A stretch of 64,000 nt of DNA from an uncultured Prevotella sp. (lineage in GTDB: Bacteria; Bacteroidota; Bacteroidia; Bacteroidales; Bacteroidaceae), in assembly GCA_902800365.1 (NCBI GenBank), contig CADCEF010000014.1, positions 1 to 64,000 on the forward strand, written 5' to 3'. The notes below the pieces were generated by a model, which saw nothing but the letters and a program-made list of their open reading frames with translations, ran no database searches and had not been told where the DNA came from. Positions 35,372 to 45,300 of this stretch are shown piece after piece (position 1 is the first letter of the stretch; the number at the start of each line of letters is the position of its first letter). Position numbers and translations under genes: made by a program.

Positions 35372-36028
35372 TCACGCCTCATCACCTATTATTTCGCACT
35401 TAATTATATTCCAAAATGTGTCGCACAGGTCGCTCATCGGATTATATTTAAGCTCATAGTAAGCCTCATCATCAGGAATATCCATCACGCGTCCAAAGTT
35501 CTTTATTACATTCTTGTTAATCTGCAGACTTTCTGGCCATCCTTCTGGAGTAGCACTCATGGCAATACTCAGGAAGTTATATTGCAGCAGTCCGCCATCC
35601 AGCCTGTCACGTATCACCTGATAGATAGCCTGCCACTGATTCTTGAATCTGAACATCTTGGGATAATTAGCTCGCAGCGAGCCAAGGCATGCGCGCAGCA
35701 TGTCAGTACGCTCATCTGGCGACATACGGCGATACTTCTTGCGTATCTGGTCCTCTATGCTTACACGATACTTAGTTGATGTAGTCGAGCTATCCTCATC
35801 CATAGTTGGCACAGGGAACTTTCGCACCTGATAGAACTCACGTATCTCATTAGTCTTATTAATAAGATATGTAAGTCCGTGCATGCATCCATGCGCTAAC
35901 AGCGAGCACACATAGTGTTCGGCCAGTGCGTATGTACCCGCACTCATAGCCATAGTTACCAACTGATCTTCACGAATTCTCACTCCATCATGCCAGATGT
36001 ACTGGACTTCTTCTTTCTCTTTTCTCAT
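35372..36028 (-). CDS. Hypothetical protein, first gene downstream of its own promoter
   Basis: The 218-residue, mostly helical protein starts MRKEKEEVQYIWHDGVRIRED. It contains RKKYRRMSPDERTDMLRACLGSLRANYPKMFRFKNQWQAIYQV. No membrane span, no recognised family. The position suggests a regulatory or structural role in the accessory block, but nothing in the sequence proves this. Confidence 0.55.
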   Translation of the reverse strand: MRKEKEEVQYIWHDGVRIREDQLVTMAMSAGTYALAEHYVCSLLAHGCMHGLTYLINKTNEIREFYQVRKFPVPTMDEDSSTTSTKYRVSIEDQIRKKYRRMSPDERTDMLRACLGSLRANYPKMFRFKNQWQAIYQVIRDRLDGGLLQYNFLSIAMSATPEGWPESLQINKNVIKNFGRVMDIPDDEAYYELKYNPMSDLCDTFWNIIKCEIIGDEA

Positions 36029-36102
36029 TTTCTTTTGTGATTAAAGAGAAGTTCTAGGCCTATCGCTCCTCGAATTAATATTCTATTGATCAATTCGGAG
36101 CG

Positions 36103-36133
36103 CAAAATTATAACAATCGTTTTAAACAGGCAA
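36103..36133 (-). promoter_or_regulatory. Promoter of the 218-residue hypothetical gene
   Basis: On the minus strand TTG (36131-36133), 20 bases, TAATTTTG (36103-36110). The 75-base leader contains an imperfect palindrome around GAATTAATATTC. Confidence 0.6.
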
Positions 36134-36215
36134 CAAAAAAATCCGACCATTTCCGCATTTTGCGAATTTGGTCGGAAAAGTTCCGTAAAGTTCAGAAAAG
36201 TTCCGTAGTTTTGGC

Positions 36216-37106
36216 TTAAATATCCAAAGTTTTAAGTTTCAAAAACTTCACTTTTGCACTTCTATAAAACCCCACGTTTTTATATCCATTATATTTTGGA
36301 TTCAAGAATTCGCTATACTTACTCTTCGACACAATATCCTTGCATCCAAATACTTTAATAAAATCCTTATAGCTTGGTTTGTCCATAACTCCTGCATCAA
36401 TTGCAGCTCTTAATGGACATAATATCGTTTTAGCAGTCTTTCGTCCCTTCGTAAGTTCGTAAAGCAAATCGATAACCATTGTCGCTTTTCGCAAATCAAC
36501 AAGAGTGCTTGTAAATAGTATAGAGGCTAAGATTGCGTTATCATCGAAACGCGCCTTTCTTACTTCCTGCTGGGCAGTATCGGCGATTAGTAAATTTTCT
36601 ATCTGGCGTCCTATCACGGCGCATGCGCTCATCATTGAAAACTCATCACGCCCACTAATCATGTCGCCCGTTGGCACCACGGCCAGTTTCTCTTGGTTAA
36701 GACTCGTGTTCAGCCCCCTGCACACAATATCTACCAACTGTTGTGGAGAGCTGAACGCCTTCTCATTCTCCTCCACCACAAAACTCATACCCTCTTTGCG
36801 GCTCACTATCACCACCGTGGCAAATTGCCTATCCTCCCAAGGATATCGGTGCCAAAACATGTGGTCATTCTGGGCCACATATCCATTGGCAATTTTCATC
36901 ACTGCTATGCCATTATCTGGCTCAAACAGGCAAACATGCGAGAACACATGCTCTCGACTTTCATCAGTGAAAAGTAATTTTTGGTTCTGTCGTAGGAAGT
37001 CTTCTCTCGTCACTTTCGAAAGGACTTCCTGTGGTTGTAACCCATCGGGGTTGGCGTACCATATCTCCTCGCTTACGAGTTGAAACGGACAAATTAAATA
37101 GTACAT
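36216..37106 (-). CDS. Hypothetical protein of the accessory block
   Basis: The 296-residue protein starts MYYLICPFQLVSEEIWYANPDG. It appears to have two halves: an N-terminal mixed region (1-140) and a helical one with QEVRKARFDDNAILASILFTSTLVDLRKATMVIDLLYEL. The C-terminus is basic (YRSAKVKFLKLKTL). I do not recognise the family and see no catalytic motif. It has a well-formed promoter and a leader hairpin of its own. Confidence 0.55.
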   Translation of the reverse strand: MYYLICPFQLVSEEIWYANPDGLQPQEVLSKVTREDFLRQNQKLLFTDESREHVFSHVCLFEPDNGIAVMKIANGYVAQNDHMFWHRYPWEDRQFATVVIVSRKEGMSFVVEENEKAFSSPQQLVDIVCRGLNTSLNQEKLAVVPTGDMISGRDEFSMMSACAVIGRQIENLLIADTAQQEVRKARFDDNAILASILFTSTLVDLRKATMVIDLLYELTKGRKTAKTILCPLRAAIDAGVMDKPSYKDFIKVFGCKDIVSKSKYSEFLNPKYNGYKNVGFYRSAKVKFLKLKTLDI

Positions 37107-37129
37107 GGTTCTTTATTATTTAGTTAGAA

Positions 37130-37168
37130 AATAAGAGCCCCACTAATGAGGCTCCTCAATATCAAGCC
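37130..37168 (-). promoter_or_regulatory. Leader hairpin ahead of the 296-residue gene
   Basis: GAGCC and GGCTC pair over about ten bases shortly after the transcript start and are followed by TTATTTTC on the minus strand. A weak attenuator is possible. Confidence 0.35.
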
Positions 37169-37199
37169 CAAAGATAGCGCTTTTCCATAAGACCACAAA
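37169..37199 (-). promoter_or_regulatory. Promoter of the 296-residue gene
   Basis: On the minus strand TTTG (37196-37199), 19 bases, TATCTTTG (37169-37176). Confidence 0.75.
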
Positions 37200-37246
37200 G
37201 ACTTTTTCGCAAAATTGCGTTAGCGTTAAACTTTTATCCCAAAAGG

Positions 37247-37278
37247 TTTGGTCAACTAAAAATAATGTGGTATCTTTG
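37247..37278 (+). promoter_or_regulatory. Promoter of a short plus-strand RNA
   Basis: TTTG (37247-37250), 20 bases, TATCTTTG (37271-37278). It faces away from the promoter at 37169-37199. Confidence 0.75.
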
Positions 37279-37283
37279 CAGCC

Positions 37284-37372
37284 TATTTTAATGGTTAAGG
37301 TTTATGGTAGATTAATTTAGTTTTTTAATTAATTAAGCTAGAGGCTAGCAGTGATGCTCGCCTCTATTTTCT
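37284..37372 (+). ncRNA. Putative small RNA of about 90 nt
   Basis: A near-consensus promoter and a terminator hairpin (TAGAGGC ... GCCTCTA, 37339-37366, then TTTT) frame about 90 bases. The only reading frame is eight codons long (MVKVYGRLI). The 3' end meets the stop codon of the convergent membrane-protein gene. The start is inferred from the promoter. Confidence 0.5.
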
Positions 37373-37613
37373 AATCATCCATATCCAGCGAAGCCACAAA
37401 ATCATCATACGCCGCCAATTCTTCACGATACGCACGATACTCTGCTTCATCAAAGTCATCGTCATCGCTGCTAACTCCTGCAGCCCCATAGCCCTTTTCT
37501 TCCACAGCACTCTGTGTGTTCAAAGACTTGCTGTATGGCTTACCATAACTCATCAGTTCCTTGACCACCACAAATACGAATACTGTTACAAAAGTAATTA
37601 CAAATATTACCAT
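37371..37613 (-). CDS. Small N-terminally anchored acidic protein
   Basis: The 80-residue protein has one N-terminal span (MVIFVITFVTVFVFVVV) and a strongly acidic cytoplasmic or periplasmic tail with DDDDFDEAEYRAYREEL. No family is recognised. It lies 37 bases downstream of the PLD-like gene on the same strand. Confidence 0.5.
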   Translation of the reverse strand: MVIFVITFVTVFVFVVVKELMSYGKPYSKSLNTQSAVEEKGYGAAGVSSDDDDFDEAEYRAYREELAAYDDFVASLDMDD

Positions 37614-37650
37614 ATTCTATTATTCATTCTTCATCGTTCATATTTATAAA

Positions 37651-38337
37651 TCAACTATTATCTTCCCATATCATAGAGAAGAATTCTTTTACTGATGAAA
37701 CTAATTCTGGATCATCTGTCAAGATTCCAGCTTCATAGTTCCCAAGAGTCAATTGTCTAATTCCTGCTTTGGTAACATTAGCAGAACCAATGTAGGCAAT
37801 TTCGTCATCAATAATATAAACCTTTGCATGATTTCTATCGCTAAACTTATATTCGAATAAATCAGGATTCCCCATTTGCTGATAATACTCCTGCCATTCT
37901 TTAGTGAACGAATCTGAGGGATTAGAACATATTATTTGTACAGCGACACCATGTACTGCCTTATTCATCAGATATTCTATAAATGGAGTCCCATCATTAT
38001 AATATACTCCTTGCTTAGCTGTTGGCTTCAAACGAAAACGCTTAAAGTTCGCAGTCATTATCTTGATAGAAGATTTTGCATCACATATTCTTTGAACAAC
38101 TTCGTCGTAATGACTATCGTTTGTTACAAGACGAGATGAGCTGGATGGCATCGAGCGACGGACATAATCAAGAACACTATTCTTCGACACTTTCCATCGC
38201 ATATACTCATCTCTACATGCTTGTATTGCGCCTTGTTTTACAAGGCACTCAAATTCGGCCTTATTACAATTCAAGTATTTTCTTGCAGTACGCCCACATA
38301 TTAACTTATCGTCTTCATCAATTGTCATAGCTTCCAA
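37651..38337 (-). CDS. HTH plus phospholipase D-like protein (single HKD motif)
   Basis: The 228-residue protein has an N-terminal segment (about 10-60: LICGRTARKYLNCNKAEFECLVKQGAI, then YMRWKVSKNSVLDYVRR) that resembles excisionase-type helix-turn-helix domains. The C-terminal PLD domain carries NHAKVYIIDD ... YIGSANVTK (HxKx4D, GSxN; about residues 168-190). One HKD motif implies a dimeric nuclease or phosphodiesterase. PLD nucleases accompany helicase/methylase defence systems such as DISARM, so it may belong to the upstream cassette. It has a separate promoter, however. The gene is A+T-rich compared with the core genome. Confidence 0.75.
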   Translation of the reverse strand: MEAMTIDEDDKLICGRTARKYLNCNKAEFECLVKQGAIQACRDEYMRWKVSKNSVLDYVRRSMPSSSSRLVTNDSHYDEVVQRICDAKSSIKIMTANFKRFRLKPTAKQGVYYNDGTPFIEYLMNKAVHGVAVQIICSNPSDSFTKEWQEYYQQMGNPDLFEYKFSDRNHAKVYIIDDEIAYIGSANVTKAGIRQLTLGNYEAGILTDDPELVSSVKEFFSMIWEDNS

Positions 38338-38389
38338 CCTTACGTTAAAATTACAAATGCCATATAGTTATTTAGATTGTTTTCGATGG

Positions 38390-38420
38390 CAAATATAGCA
38401 ATTATTTATCAAATCTACAA
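38390..38420 (-). promoter_or_regulatory. Promoter of the PLD-like gene
   Basis: On the minus strand TTG (38418-38420), 20 bases, TATATTTG (38390-38397). Confidence 0.6.
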
Positions 38421-38466
38421 CTATTCTATAAAAAAATATCTATGAAATATATAAGTTTCATAAAGC

Positions 38467-38893
38467 AACAAAAAGGGGAACCTTTCGGTTCCCCTAAGAT
38501 CAGCTTTAGCCCTTGCATATCTTCTTGATATACACGTATATCACAGGTATACTCCACACAGACAAGTAGTCCCAAGGTTCTAGTGGGATTCCACATAACA
38601 CTTTAATAACTACATTTATTAATCTGAAAATTGAAGCAGTGACCTTAACAGTATCAACAAGGTCATGCCTCCTAACTTTATCCGCTAGTCTGGCAATCTA
38701 CTGCCAAAACTAGCCATTACAAAATTTACTAATCATATTATTTATTAAATTTAGTTTATGACTAACCACCAAAGTGGCATGATCTAATTTGGGCATCAAT
38801 GACTTACCCTTCCATCCACCCATTCTCTTGCAGTCTCATTTAGCCCTAATTTACAAGAATCCGCTGTCCTTTCGAACTACACGAACATTACTT
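38467..38893 (-). ncRNA. Candidate structured noncoding RNA of about 425 nt between the defence cassette and the PLD gene
   Basis: A consensus promoter (38900-38931) and a textbook terminator (38471-38494) frame a stretch without a convincing gene. Reading on the minus strand, perfect or near-perfect hairpins include GCTAGT..TGGCA/TGCCA..CTAGC (38684-38714), TGACCTT/AAGGTCA (38640-38665), GATATAC/GTATATC (38527-38542) and TCCCA/TGGGA (38570-38587). The longest frames are interrupted by stops; one 54-codon open stretch near the 3' end lacks a normal start codon. It does not show RNase P, tmRNA or 6S signatures that I can recognise. A degraded gene is the alternative. Confidence 0.55.
38471..38494 (-). 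terminator. Terminator of the candidate noncoding RNA
   Basis: On the minus strand GGGGAACC-GAAA-GGTTCCCC, an 8-bp stem with a GNRA loop, followed by TTTTTG. Confidence 0.92.
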
Positions 38894-38899
38894 GCGCCG

Positions 38900-38931
38900 C
38901 AAAGATACAACTTTTCACAAAAACAAACAAA
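38900..38931 (-). promoter_or_regulatory. Promoter of the candidate noncoding RNA
   Basis: On the minus strand TTTG (38928-38931), 20 bases, TATCTTTG (38900-38907). Confidence 0.8.
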
Positions 38932-38964
38932 TAATATCGCAATTATTTGAATTGCGATATTATT
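38930..38964 (-). terminator. Terminator of the helicase-methylase-ATPase operon
   Basis: A perfect 15-bp inverted repeat (TAATATCGCAATT arms, five-base loop), followed on the minus strand by TTTGTTTGTTTTTG. It abuts the -33 box of the noncoding RNA. Confidence 0.75.
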
Positions 38965-38987
38965 GTTTTAAGAAGCTATGGGGAATC

Positions 38988-41900
38988 TTACTCTTCCACC
39001 TCGAAGTTTAATCCTAACTGTGATGCAGACTCTTTTATACTCTTAACAAGAGGAGAATTGTCTGTAAGTGGGCTTGTTGCATTATTACTTGCAGTAAACT
39101 TCACTTCAATCTTCAGATTGTTATTCTTCAGAGTATTTACGAAGCTAGAGAACAACTGACTATAGTTCTCAATAGGCACATTTCCATTTATCACCACCTT
39201 CTTATATGTCTTTGTTGCTGGCGTAGGAGTTGGTTCTTGTCCAGCACCTGGAGTTGGTGTTGGAGTTGATTCCGCACCTGGTGTTGGAGTAGGTACAGGA
39301 CCTGCGCCTCCTGCAGGTTTAGGCATAACAGAAGGATCGAGCAACCAATAGCCTTCTTCCTGAGGATTCAGGAAAGCTACAATCTCTTCGTGATAGATAC
39401 GAGAATAATGATCCAAATCTCCTGTGCCAACATTCCACATGCCTTCCTCACAATATCTGTTCACAGTATCTCTTACTGCTTCAGCATTCAGAATCATTGG
39501 CTTATCATCAAATCGCAAGAATGCCTCATAAACATCATTTACCTTTACCGGCTTTTCTATTGTAGGCATTAATCCATGACGATTAATGATATTCAGTCCA
39601 ATCTTTCGCAACACGATACCATTATCGTGCAACTCCTGCAGAGTATTAACAGAAAGCTGAGCAGCAAAGTCTGACGTAAACGAGCTGACTTCAATTGTTT
39701 GCAAATCCTCACGAACACACTTCACCACAGTATTATACGCATGTATTAATTGCTCTCTTGCAGAATCGCTACTAAGCTTCTTTCTATCCAATACATCCTT
39801 TCGCTGGTCGTTATCCAGTTGGCTGCTGTATTCCCTGATAATCTTGTCGCATGCCAGATACTCCCTGAGTTTGGTACTTAGTGCTGCCTTACCTGCTTCT
39901 GAGCACAAAAGGTAGAGCATTGTATTACGATATACACGCTGCGTTGTGCCTCTCATTTGGGCAATTTGCTTGATGATTTGCTGAGCTGAACGACTCACAT
40001 TACCACCTGCAGCAACAGTATACTTAGGATGCAAGATAACAAACGTAAGCTGTTTCTGTTCTGGCACATCACCAGTTGGGTCAACAAGTACTTTCACCTT
40101 TGCCACATTAGCCACAGCCTGCTTAACCATCTGCATGATTTCACCATTCATCTCATCTTCCTTCACATCACCCTTAGCCTGATTAATAAGGATATTGATG
40201 TTAGGCTTTGACTGGAACCAATAGCTTTGTTCGCCACCAATACTACTGCGATACATGTAGTGTACCACATTCTCCAGCTGGTTTACTGTAGAGTCGATAT
40301 CAATATGCTGGAATGCATCAGGTTTAAGCAAGCATAGCTTCAACTGCTTAAGCGATAGTCCTTTTTGCGACGACGAGCCAATTGACGCCATCAATACTGT
40401 TGTGGTAACAGCTGTTGCCAAGTGGTACTCACCAATATTGTTACCAGCATTCTGTTCGTCTAACTTATAGGCATTACTTATGGTACCAAATACGTCGGCA
40501 TGCATCACAGAGTCCCATTGTGCACCCATCAGACTTGTAATCTGACTCTGCAATGTAGGCAGGTTTTCCATCTGCACATCGTTTGTATGAATCAAGGCCT
40601 GTGTACCAACCAAAGAGTTTCTACGCTGCCACAAGTCTTTTACTATACTTGCCAACAATCGTAAAACGCCTCGGGTTCGCTGGAATCTTGAATCACTTCC
40701 CCATCTAATACGGAACAAGTCTATAAGCTCTGGGTGGAATGGATACGACTTCTTAATACGCTCAGCATAAGCCACACGATCAGCCTCAGCAGGTAGCGAA
40801 TCTCTGCGATTATGGTACATATCCTTATACTTCCTTGCCACCTGATTTATCACACTTTCATCAGTCATACGGTCGAACAGGCGACGACGAACTACCTCAT
40901 AGATTTCTTCATCATCTACAGGCTTTACGCTACTACCCACACGAATAACGCGGGTTTCAAGTGATGACAGAATCTCCTGTCCTATTTCGCTCGATGCCAC
41001 TTCTCTTGCACTTGCAGGCAGGGTGCAGATGAGTACTGTTTTAGGTATTGATGATACCACCTCAGTAAGTGTCTGCATGAAGCTATTAGTTTGTGTGAAC
41101 AGTGTTCCACTACCAACTATTTTTCCACTTGCCTTGTTACAATAGTCAGCTAACTCATCTATCAGTATGAGTGCAGGGCTTGCTCCCTCAATAATCGGTT
41201 TAATATCTTGGGCTGTTGGTGCAATCATCTGTACATCAGCGTTTCGCACTCTCTCATATCCCTCTCTTCCTCCTAATTGCCAAGCTAGTTCACCCCAAAG
41301 GGTATGTATTACGATGTCATCCTCTACCCTATGGCCATCTGTAACGCTAACTGTATTCTGAGTAAACACAGCCACCCTTGCACTTTCAAATTGTGGCATA
41401 TCCTCAGGATCCAAAATGTTACGTGCAGCTACTAAATCCTTAAAAGTATGGCTATCCTTAACTACATGATACAGCGAAATTAGCGAGTGAGTTTTACCAC
41501 CACCAAAACCAGTTTGTAGCGATATAACTCTGTTCTGACTCTCCTTACCATTCAAGGCCTGTACCACTCTACGAATCAACTCGCGCATACCATCAGTAAC
41601 GTATGTGCGATCGAAGAACGATACTATATCCTGGTAAACAACAGGAGCTGTACCAGATGCCACCTCCTCGATGTTTGCAGCAAAGATACTTTCATCGAGT
41701 TGGCCATTGCGAATATCATATTGAGGCATGATGGTGTTAAACCATGCTGGCAACACACCATTATTATCTACAGCTCCATTATCATCAAATGATGATCTAT
41801 TAGAATCTACGGTAACATTTGCTGCAGGCATTGTTTCTGTAGTTTGTTGCTCAATGCCCTTGATTCTTTTCAGCTCATCTTCAAGTTCCTGCATTTCAAG

Positions 41901-42320
41901 CAGTTTTGCTACTTGAATCATATTACTGAATGCGCGCTCTGCTTCATCAGCATCAAGACTATCATTATCAAAATGAGCCCAGTTGTTACGGGTATCTTGC
42001 AGTTCTTGCAAACAAGAGCGCAATCTGTTATAATTCTTGGGGAGGTTACCCACCTCTCTTGTAACGCTTTCTTTGTAGTTTATGATAAACGTTACGAGAT
42101 TATTATAATCTATCAGCCCCAATAGCGATGAACCATTAGTATTTAATTGTGCTCGTTGCAACTGCCAATTAGACTTTTTACGCTCGTTGTCTATACGGTT
42201 CTCAAAATCCACGTCCCACGAAATGCCGCCCTGGCATTCGCGCTGAATCACACTTACTGCGTATGGACGCATGGCATCCAAAAACACTCCAAGACCACGC
42301 TGTAACTTTTCTCTATCCAT
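38988..42320 (-). CDS. DUF499 AAA+-like ATPase with N-terminal Swt1-type HEPN domain, defence-associated
   Basis: The 1110-residue protein has an N-terminal helical domain (about 1-150) resembling Swt1-type HEPN domains. It contains R-NNWA-H (R111, H116), the Rx4-6H motif of HEPN ribonucleases. The DUF499 (COG1483) ATPase follows with Walker A GFGGGKTH (271-278) and Walker B LILIDEL (384-390). A proline-rich linker with repeated PTPTPGA (about 1020-1055) leads to a small C-terminal domain. DUF499 proteins pair with DUF1156 methylases in defence islands. The start lies 13 bases after the methylase stop. The ribonuclease activity is inference from the motif. Confidence 0.85.
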   Translation of the reverse strand: MDREKLQRGLGVFLDAMRPYAVSVIQRECQGGISWDVDFENRIDNERKKSNWQLQRAQLNTNGSSLLGLIDYNNLVTFIINYKESVTREVGNLPKNYNRLRSCLQELQDTRNNWAHFDNDSLDADEAERAFSNMIQVAKLLEMQELEDELKRIKGIEQQTTETMPAANVTVDSNRSSFDDNGAVDNNGVLPAWFNTIMPQYDIRNGQLDESIFAANIEEVASGTAPVVYQDIVSFFDRTYVTDGMRELIRRVVQALNGKESQNRVISLQTGFGGGKTHSLISLYHVVKDSHTFKDLVAARNILDPEDMPQFESARVAVFTQNTVSVTDGHRVEDDIVIHTLWGELAWQLGGREGYERVRNADVQMIAPTAQDIKPIIEGASPALILIDELADYCNKASGKIVGSGTLFTQTNSFMQTLTEVVSSIPKTVLICTLPASAREVASSEIGQEILSSLETRVIRVGSSVKPVDDEEIYEVVRRRLFDRMTDESVINQVARKYKDMYHNRRDSLPAEADRVAYAERIKKSYPFHPELIDLFRIRWGSDSRFQRTRGVLRLLASIVKDLWQRRNSLVGTQALIHTNDVQMENLPTLQSQITSLMGAQWDSVMHADVFGTISNAYKLDEQNAGNNIGEYHLATAVTTTVLMASIGSSSQKGLSLKQLKLCLLKPDAFQHIDIDSTVNQLENVVHYMYRSSIGGEQSYWFQSKPNINILINQAKGDVKEDEMNGEIMQMVKQAVANVAKVKVLVDPTGDVPEQKQLTFVILHPKYTVAAGGNVSRSAQQIIKQIAQMRGTTQRVYRNTMLYLLCSEAGKAALSTKLREYLACDKIIREYSSQLDNDQRKDVLDRKKLSSDSAREQLIHAYNTVVKCVREDLQTIEVSSFTSDFAAQLSVNTLQELHDNGIVLRKIGLNIINRHGLMPTIEKPVKVNDVYEAFLRFDDKPMILNAEAVRDTVNRYCEEGMWNVGTGDLDHYSRIYHEEIVAFLNPQEEGYWLLDPSVMPKPAGGAGPVPTPTPGAESTPTPTPGAGQEPTPTPATKTYKKVVINGNVPIENYSQLFSSFVNTLKNNNLKIEVKFTASNNATSPLTDNSPLVKSIKESASQLGLNFEVEE

Positions 42321-42333
42321 AGTTGTTCAGTTT

Positions 42334-45300
42334 TTATTCGTCAATATCACTAAACAGATCAACCTGCTTAAACTTCGCTATTTCCTTACACTTCTGCCTA
42401 AGCATTTCTGCACTCGACAGCAATCCTCTTACATCAGTCAAATCATCGCCCTCAGGCAAATGACCACCCAAGAAATCCAATAATCTCCACAATGGTGCAT
42501 CACTCTGTGAACAAAGATCACGTACCAAATGCAACAGCTGTATTTGATTACCCATGTGGTAAGCCATCATCATACGATGAGCCTGAGAAATCAAATAATC
42601 AGTGGGCTGTGTGCCCAAATTGTCACTTTTACCTAAATGTTCTGCTGCTGTAGCCAAGTGCTGTTGATTACCATTCGCAATTAACAATCTATCGCTTTGC
42701 AAACTTCTAATCTCAACATTCACGCCTACACGAGTGTATTTGTTCACATCATCAAATTTACAATCTGCCATACCATTCATCTGCAGCCAGCCACAATAGA
42801 ACTTTGTTTGTGGTTCACCAGGCACTCCCTCGAGCAAAGCTTGCGCAGCACTATCTCGAGCAAATTCCAAAAGTTGTCCAACACTAACAGGATCACCTTC
42901 ACTTGTTTCAACTCTCTTATAATGACCAAACACACTAACTGCTTGCCCAAAACATGCAGTCAAAAGGTCTGCACCACGAAAGCCCAAACCATACAATTTT
43001 TCGACTTCGTATTTTACGAGTTGACGAATATCGCGTTTCACCTCCTCAAAATCAGCATAGCCTTTTCGTTCAGATGGCCTACAAGCAACAGTTACCGAGG
43101 ATTCAAGAGTTGACATTTGTGCTTTTAAAGCTATACTCACTTCGGTATCCATTGGCCAACTACCTGTAATATTCATTCGTGAATCAAGAATAGAATTACA
43201 TAATGTTGTCCATGCTTCTGTACTTTGATGAGCAAACATAATACTTACTATATCAGAAGTCTGACTTTCAATTGTATCAAAAATATTTGTTAAAGTTTGT
43301 TCAAAATGTTTCCGTGCTTCATCTGTATTCCCCATAAAACGATGTTTAATGGCTGTACATTCTTCTGCTTTTGGAGTAAGAGGTGTCGTAAAAGTTTGAG
43401 GATACAAATCTCCAATACTTCTTTTAAGCCAAACATAAAAGAAGTCTGATAAATCAGCATAAGAAATAGCATCATAATATGGCGGATCTGTTACCACACA
43501 GTCAAGTACCTTTTCCCCAAATTGGTATTGATCACCACTTACAACATTATTAAATGTACAAGGGAAAGCGCTTTCCTCGCATATAACATTGATTATTGAT
43601 TCCAACTGACCATCACATGCTCCAGACAAATTCGAGAAAGGATTCATCTCAGGGTAATCAAAAACCATTGGCAAAGCTTGTCTACCAAAAGGATGTTCTA
43701 CGGTTTCCTGTAATTTGTGCCAAATACCAAAAGAAGAATTTCTCGCTATTACCTTGTCTAAGAAGATTGCCATGTATGTAACTATGGCTTTTCCGTAATC
43801 AGTAGAAGCCAGTTCTTCTTTCTTCGATAATATTTCATCTATAAAAACTGATATAGTATATAATTGACGATTAGTAAATAAGTCCCCAAAAGATTCATAC
43901 CCCCATAGAGGGACTTTTAAATTTTGGGAATCATTCTCTGGTAATTTCTCAAATGGGATTATAGATGCCTTCCCTATTTCCTTCGTGAGATTAATTTCGT
44001 CATCATTAGGAATACTAAAAATTCTTTTACCATTGTGTTCTTTTATTATAGCTACTAGTTTTTCGCCTGTTCTCCTTTCCTTGAATTGTCTTTTAATATT
44101 TGATGCGTCAGTTAAATTACCGCAACATGGGCATGTAAGATTACAATGATTATTCCAACCATCGTCTGAACATTGTCCATTTTCAATTTTAAAGCTAATA
44201 TCCGCCCCACTGATTAATGGCTTTAAGTAGACCCATTCTTTGGATGAGGCACTTCTTCTTTTAGACAAATAAAATTGTTTCAACAATGGAACTTCCGCAC
44301 CGCATGAAGGATTTGAACATTTTGCAGTTCTTACCCAATAGAAAACTAAATTTTCCTTATTGTCATAATTCTTAGAACATCTTTTTGATGCATTATTAAT
44401 AACTTGTTTAGTGTAGAATTCGACGTCGAAAGCTAAACGATTTGGAATATGATAAACCTTACCATTAAAAGTAATGCCTCTTTCCTCTTCTTGCGCCATT
44501 TTAACACCTTCCTCTCCATATAGTTTTTCAAACTCATCCTTACTATAGACAATAGGCTTTCCATATTTCTGAGGAAACTCCGCAGAGCCACGTTCAATAA
44601 TATGGGCTACAGGATTAATATCGTTACCATAGCTACGACAACCTAAACGAGCTGCTTCCAAAGGAATAGCACCACCACCAGCAAATGGATCGAATACTGA
44701 CGGCATTTCGTTTTGGAAGGCATCAATAGCTGCTTGTAATTCCGTTTCTGCTTGCTTAACTTGTTCCGTTTCTATATGTCTATTGGGGATAGAATACAAT
44801 TTCTCTTCTGCGTTAGGAATAGCATCATAAAGTTGATTAAACTCCCCATGCAATTGCTCCCAAGTAGCATCGGCACGTTTATCACTCTGATAGGCCACAT
44901 AAATCAATTCACGTGCCAATCTGAGAATTTTTGGATTATTCTTATTTTCCCACTTGATGAGCGACCAATCATCCAATTGTTCTTTGGGTGAAGTTGATTT
45001 ACCTGCAATCATATTCTGCTGGCATTTCTCAGAGAACTTACCAATAAACATCATCAAGCGATTACGGAGATTATCCTCCATCTCGTCAACAACGCTGGTA
45101 TATGGAATATCTCTATATGGCTTATAATGCAGTTTACCCAGCCCAGTGTTAAGCAGCATTTCTACAGCATATTGAAATGCCACAGGACAATTATCATCCA
45201 GTGGGTCTGGAACCAAACTGGCAAAGACGATTGCACGACATACAGGCAGTGGACGGCGTGCCCACCATAGGTGCAGTGTTGAGATATGTCCATGACGTAT

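Noticed and set aside
38467-38893. Reading the RNA unit as a protein gene: several frames (for example one ending YLSVWSIPVIYVYIKKICKG) look protein-like.
   Set aside because: Each is cut by in-frame TAG codons or lacks a normal start, and the hairpin content is high. A decayed gene remains possible but is less likely.
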